Assembly: GCF_019744875.1 (NCBI RefSeq)
Contig: NZ_JAIETU010000013.1
Span: forward strand, 1-64,000
Reading direction: 5' to 3'
DNA from: Hyphomicrobium sp.
GTDB lineage: Bacteria; Pseudomonadota; Alphaproteobacteria; Rhizobiales; Hyphomicrobiaceae
DNA length: 64,000 bases
The notes under the pieces were generated by a model. It was not told the origin of the DNA, did not search any database, and saw only the letters and a list, made by a program, of their open reading frames with translations. The position numbers and the translations under genes were made by a program. Numbering within the stretch: the first letter of the stretch is position 1; each line of letters opens with the position of its first letter. Positions 62,309-64,000 of this stretch are shown here, in pieces.

Positions 62309-63043
62309 ATGTCGATGAAATCACAAATGACGAAAACGGTCGGCGCTGCAGCCGTCGCGCTTTTGGCGCTGTCGGGCGCCGCCTCCGCAGAGGATCGCCA
62401 GTTCGGTTGGTCGGTCAACGTCGGCGGCACGAGCGACTACATCTTCCGCGGCGTTTCGCAGACGGACGGCGATCCCGCCTTCCAGGCCGGCGTCGACTTC
62501 ACGTACGGCATTCTCTATGCCGGCATCTGGGGCTCGAACACCGACGACGCGTTCACGAACTCGTCTGCGGAAATCGACTTCTACGCTGGCGTGAAGCCGG
62601 TTCTCGGCCCCGTCACCTTCGACTTCGGCATCCTCTACTACTACTACCCCGGTGACGACTTCGACGTCGCCGACTACGTGGAAGGCAAGGCAGGCGCGAG
62701 CATCTCGCCGGTCAAGAACCTCTCGCTGGCCGCCAACCTCTATTACACCGACGAAGGCACGTTCAACACGGGCAAGATCTTCACCTACGAAGGCAACGCC
62801 GCTTACACGCTGCCGTCGGTCGGCATCTTCACCCCGACCGTCAGCGGCCTCCTCGGTCACTCCGAGTATGACGATTTCAGCGCGCTGTCCTACACTTACT
62901 GGAACGCCGGCATCTCGCTGGCGGTCGAGAAGTTCACCTTCGACTTCCGCTACTGGGACACTGACATCGACATCATCAGTGCCTCTGGCGAGAACCTTTC
63001 GGACGAGCGTTTCGTGTTCACCGCCAAGCTGGCCCTGCCGTAG
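62309..63043 (+). CDS. TorF-family putative porin, copy 1
   Basis: A 244-residue outer-membrane protein: signal peptide (GAAAVALLALSGAASAED), then the TorF pattern SVNVGGTSDYIFRGVSQTDG and alternating aromatic strands (VTFDFGILYYYYPGDDF, FTFDFRYWDTDIDII) ending in F-V-F-TAKLALP. Family members are porin-like barrels found in many alphaproteobacteria. Start ATG 62309 (MSMKSQMTKTV); internal ATGs 62315 and 62327 possible. Confidence 0.88.
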   Translation: MSMKSQMTKTVGAAAVALLALSGAASAEDRQFGWSVNVGGTSDYIFRGVSQTDGDPAFQAGVDFTYGILYAGIWGSNTDDAFTNSSAEIDFYAGVKPVLGPVTFDFGILYYYYPGDDFDVADYVEGKAGASISPVKNLSLAANLYYTDEGTFNTGKIFTYEGNAAYTLPSVGIFTPTVSGLLGHSEYDDFSALSYTYWNAGISLAVEKFTFDFRYWDTDIDIISASGENLSDERFVFTAKLALP

Positions 63044-63072
63044 TCGGCCGCCGGCTTCGCATACGACCTACA

Positions 63073-63100
63073 ACGGGGCCGCGATTGGCCCCGTTTCTTT
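63073..63100 (+). terminator. Intrinsic terminator after torF1
   Basis: A perfect 8-bp stem (ACGGGGCC / GGCCCCGT, 6-nt loop) followed by TTCTTT, 30 bp after the stop. Confidence 0.88.
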
Positions 63101-63293
63101 CTAGACGGAAACTCGCGGCTCTCGGTAATCGTCACACGCCTGACAGTGCGTGGCCATCTCGCCACAAGCCCCGCAAAAGCTGGGGTTCGGAAGGCAAAAC
63201 CGCTTGTTTCCTCACCGTGAACGCGTTCTCCTAAAACTACAGCATTCTGCTTGGCCATGATTCTTTCGTGGCGTCTTGATTGGGGGATTATCC

Positions 63294-64000
63294 ATGCTTG
63301 GCCTGCAACGCACGGCACGTGCTATCGCAGCAGGCGCCGCGGCGCTCTTCTGTCTCACTGCCCCAGTACTTGCCGAGGATCGCGAGTTCTCGTGGTCGGT
63401 CACCGGCACCGGCACCAGCGACTACATCTTCCGCGGCATCTCGCTGTCGGATGAACGGCCTGTGTTCCAGGCCTCGGTCGATGGCTCGTACGGCATCCTG
63501 TACTTCGGTGCATGGGGCTCGATCCTGAACGAACAGGCAGGCGACCCTGTCGAAATCGACTTCTACACGGGCATCAAGCCTGTGCTCGGCCCGGTCACCT
63601 TTGACTTCGGCGTCGTGTACTACACCTACTTCTGGGCCGATGAGCCCAGCGACCTGGACTACTACGAGTTGAAGGCTGGGTTCACCTACGAACCGGTCAA
63701 GAACCTGACCGTCAAGCCCTTCTTCTGGTGGGTTCCCGACCAGGCGAACGCTCCTCAGCAGTGGGCCATCGAAGGCACGGTGGCTTATGCGCTCCCGCAG
63801 GTTGGCATCTTCACCCCGACCGTCAGCGGCCTCGTCGGTTATCAGGATGCTGATACCAACAACGGCTTCTACTTCGGCGACGACTCGTACACCTACTGGA
63901 ATGCCGGCCTGGCACTCGGTGTCGAGAAGTTCACCTTCGACTTCCGTTACTGGGATACGACGCTCGACACCGGCCTTGCCGACGAGCGCTTCGTGTTCAC
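63294..64000 (+). CDS. TorF-family putative porin, copy 2 (cut by window edge)
   Basis: At least 235 residues, missing only the C-terminus. Signal peptide (IAAGAAALFCLTAPVLAED), then SVTGTGTSDYIFRGISLSDE and VGIFTPTVSGLVGYQ, FTFDFRYWDTTLDTG in common with copy 1. A tandem paralog with its own ribosome site (GGGGGAT). Each copy is separately terminated or promoted, so not one simple operon. Confidence 0.86.
   Translation, partial: MLGLQRTARAIAAGAAALFCLTAPVLAEDREFSWSVTGTGTSDYIFRGISLSDERPVFQASVDGSYGILYFGAWGSILNEQAGDPVEIDFYTGIKPVLGPVTFDFGVVYYTYFWADEPSDLDYYELKAGFTYEPVKNLTVKPFFWWVPDQANAPQQWAIEGTVAYALPQVGIFTPTVSGLVGYQDADTNNGFYFGDDSYTYWNAGLALGVEKFTFDFRYWDTTLDTGLADERFVF

Overview
The window is a GC-rich, almost fully coding chromosomal segment from an alphaproteobacterium of the order Hyphomicrobiales. 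Three things support this. The housekeeping order tsaB-rimI-fur-plsC-miaB-phoH-ybeY-corC-lnt-xre-metK-trmB-rimP-nusA-ylxR-infB is typical of that order. The IF-2 N-terminus, Fur and TorF-type porins are of alphaproteobacterial type. A methylene-H4MPT dehydrogenase (MtdA/MtdB/MtdC family) and aerobic CO-dehydrogenase-like molybdoenzymes suggest a methylotroph such as a Hyphomicrobium relative; the genus is inference only. No prophage, insertion sequence, CRISPR array or rRNA was found. One tRNA gene (Ser, anticodon GCT) is present.

Layout. 1-6650 (minus strand): translation and transcription genes infB (cut by the window edge), ylxR, nusA and rimP, then trmB, metK and an XRE regulator. 6856-15700 (minus): lnt, corC, ybeY, phoH, miaB, plsC, fur, rimI, tsaB, covering lipoprotein maturation, ribosome and tRNA maturation and metal regulation. 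15760-20520 (minus): a RutE-like nitroreductase, nfuA, a universal stress protein, trpS and murJ. 20660-23885: a divergent metal-uptake locus (NicO permease and DUF1007 protein against ZnuA) with a candidate Zur site between. 23960-29900: L,D-transpeptidase, a long non-coding stretch with a candidate small RNA and SOS box, cupin, gamma-glutamyltransferase, ThiO-like oxidase, UbiE. 29950-33615 (minus): an envelope cluster of a BON/OmpA coiled-coil protein, a 32-residue membrane peptide and a membrane protein with three helix-hairpin-helix-like repeats. 34010-37360: LuxR-type response regulator facing a FIST sensor and hybrid histidine kinase. 37640-42070 (plus): a GT39/PAP2/GT2/LABN membrane-glycolipid cassette and PPK2.

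42150-44970 (minus): a two-subunit molybdenum hydroxylase. 45250-47450: a possible small RNA, a four-EF-hand lipoprotein, tRNA-Ser and a secreted Cys/Pro/Ala protein. 48215-54950 (minus): AmiC amidase, moaE-moaD, pgsA, the mtd-family gene and uvrC, with a second candidate structured RNA on the plus strand at 51400-51490. 55210-57690 (plus): a secreted orphan, a DHFR/RibD-like protein and a type I methionine aminopeptidase. 57726-60777 (minus): two tandem secreted glucosaminidases that share an unnamed C-terminal domain. 61075-64000: a pteridine-reductase-like SDR and two TorF-type porins, the second cut by the window edge.

The most novel-looking signals are the plus-strand intrinsic terminators with no gene upstream (near 25620, 45545 and 51490). 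They suggest unannotated small RNAs, one carrying six copies of GTTGCGT and lying next to a perfect alphaproteobacterial LexA box. Others are the tandem glucosaminidases with their shared C-terminal domain, the OmpA/mini-membrane/HhH envelope cluster, the FIST-kinase module, and a 16-bp duplication that built a decoy start and nine-codon uORF over the rimP start. All functions here come from reading motifs by eye; no database search was run.
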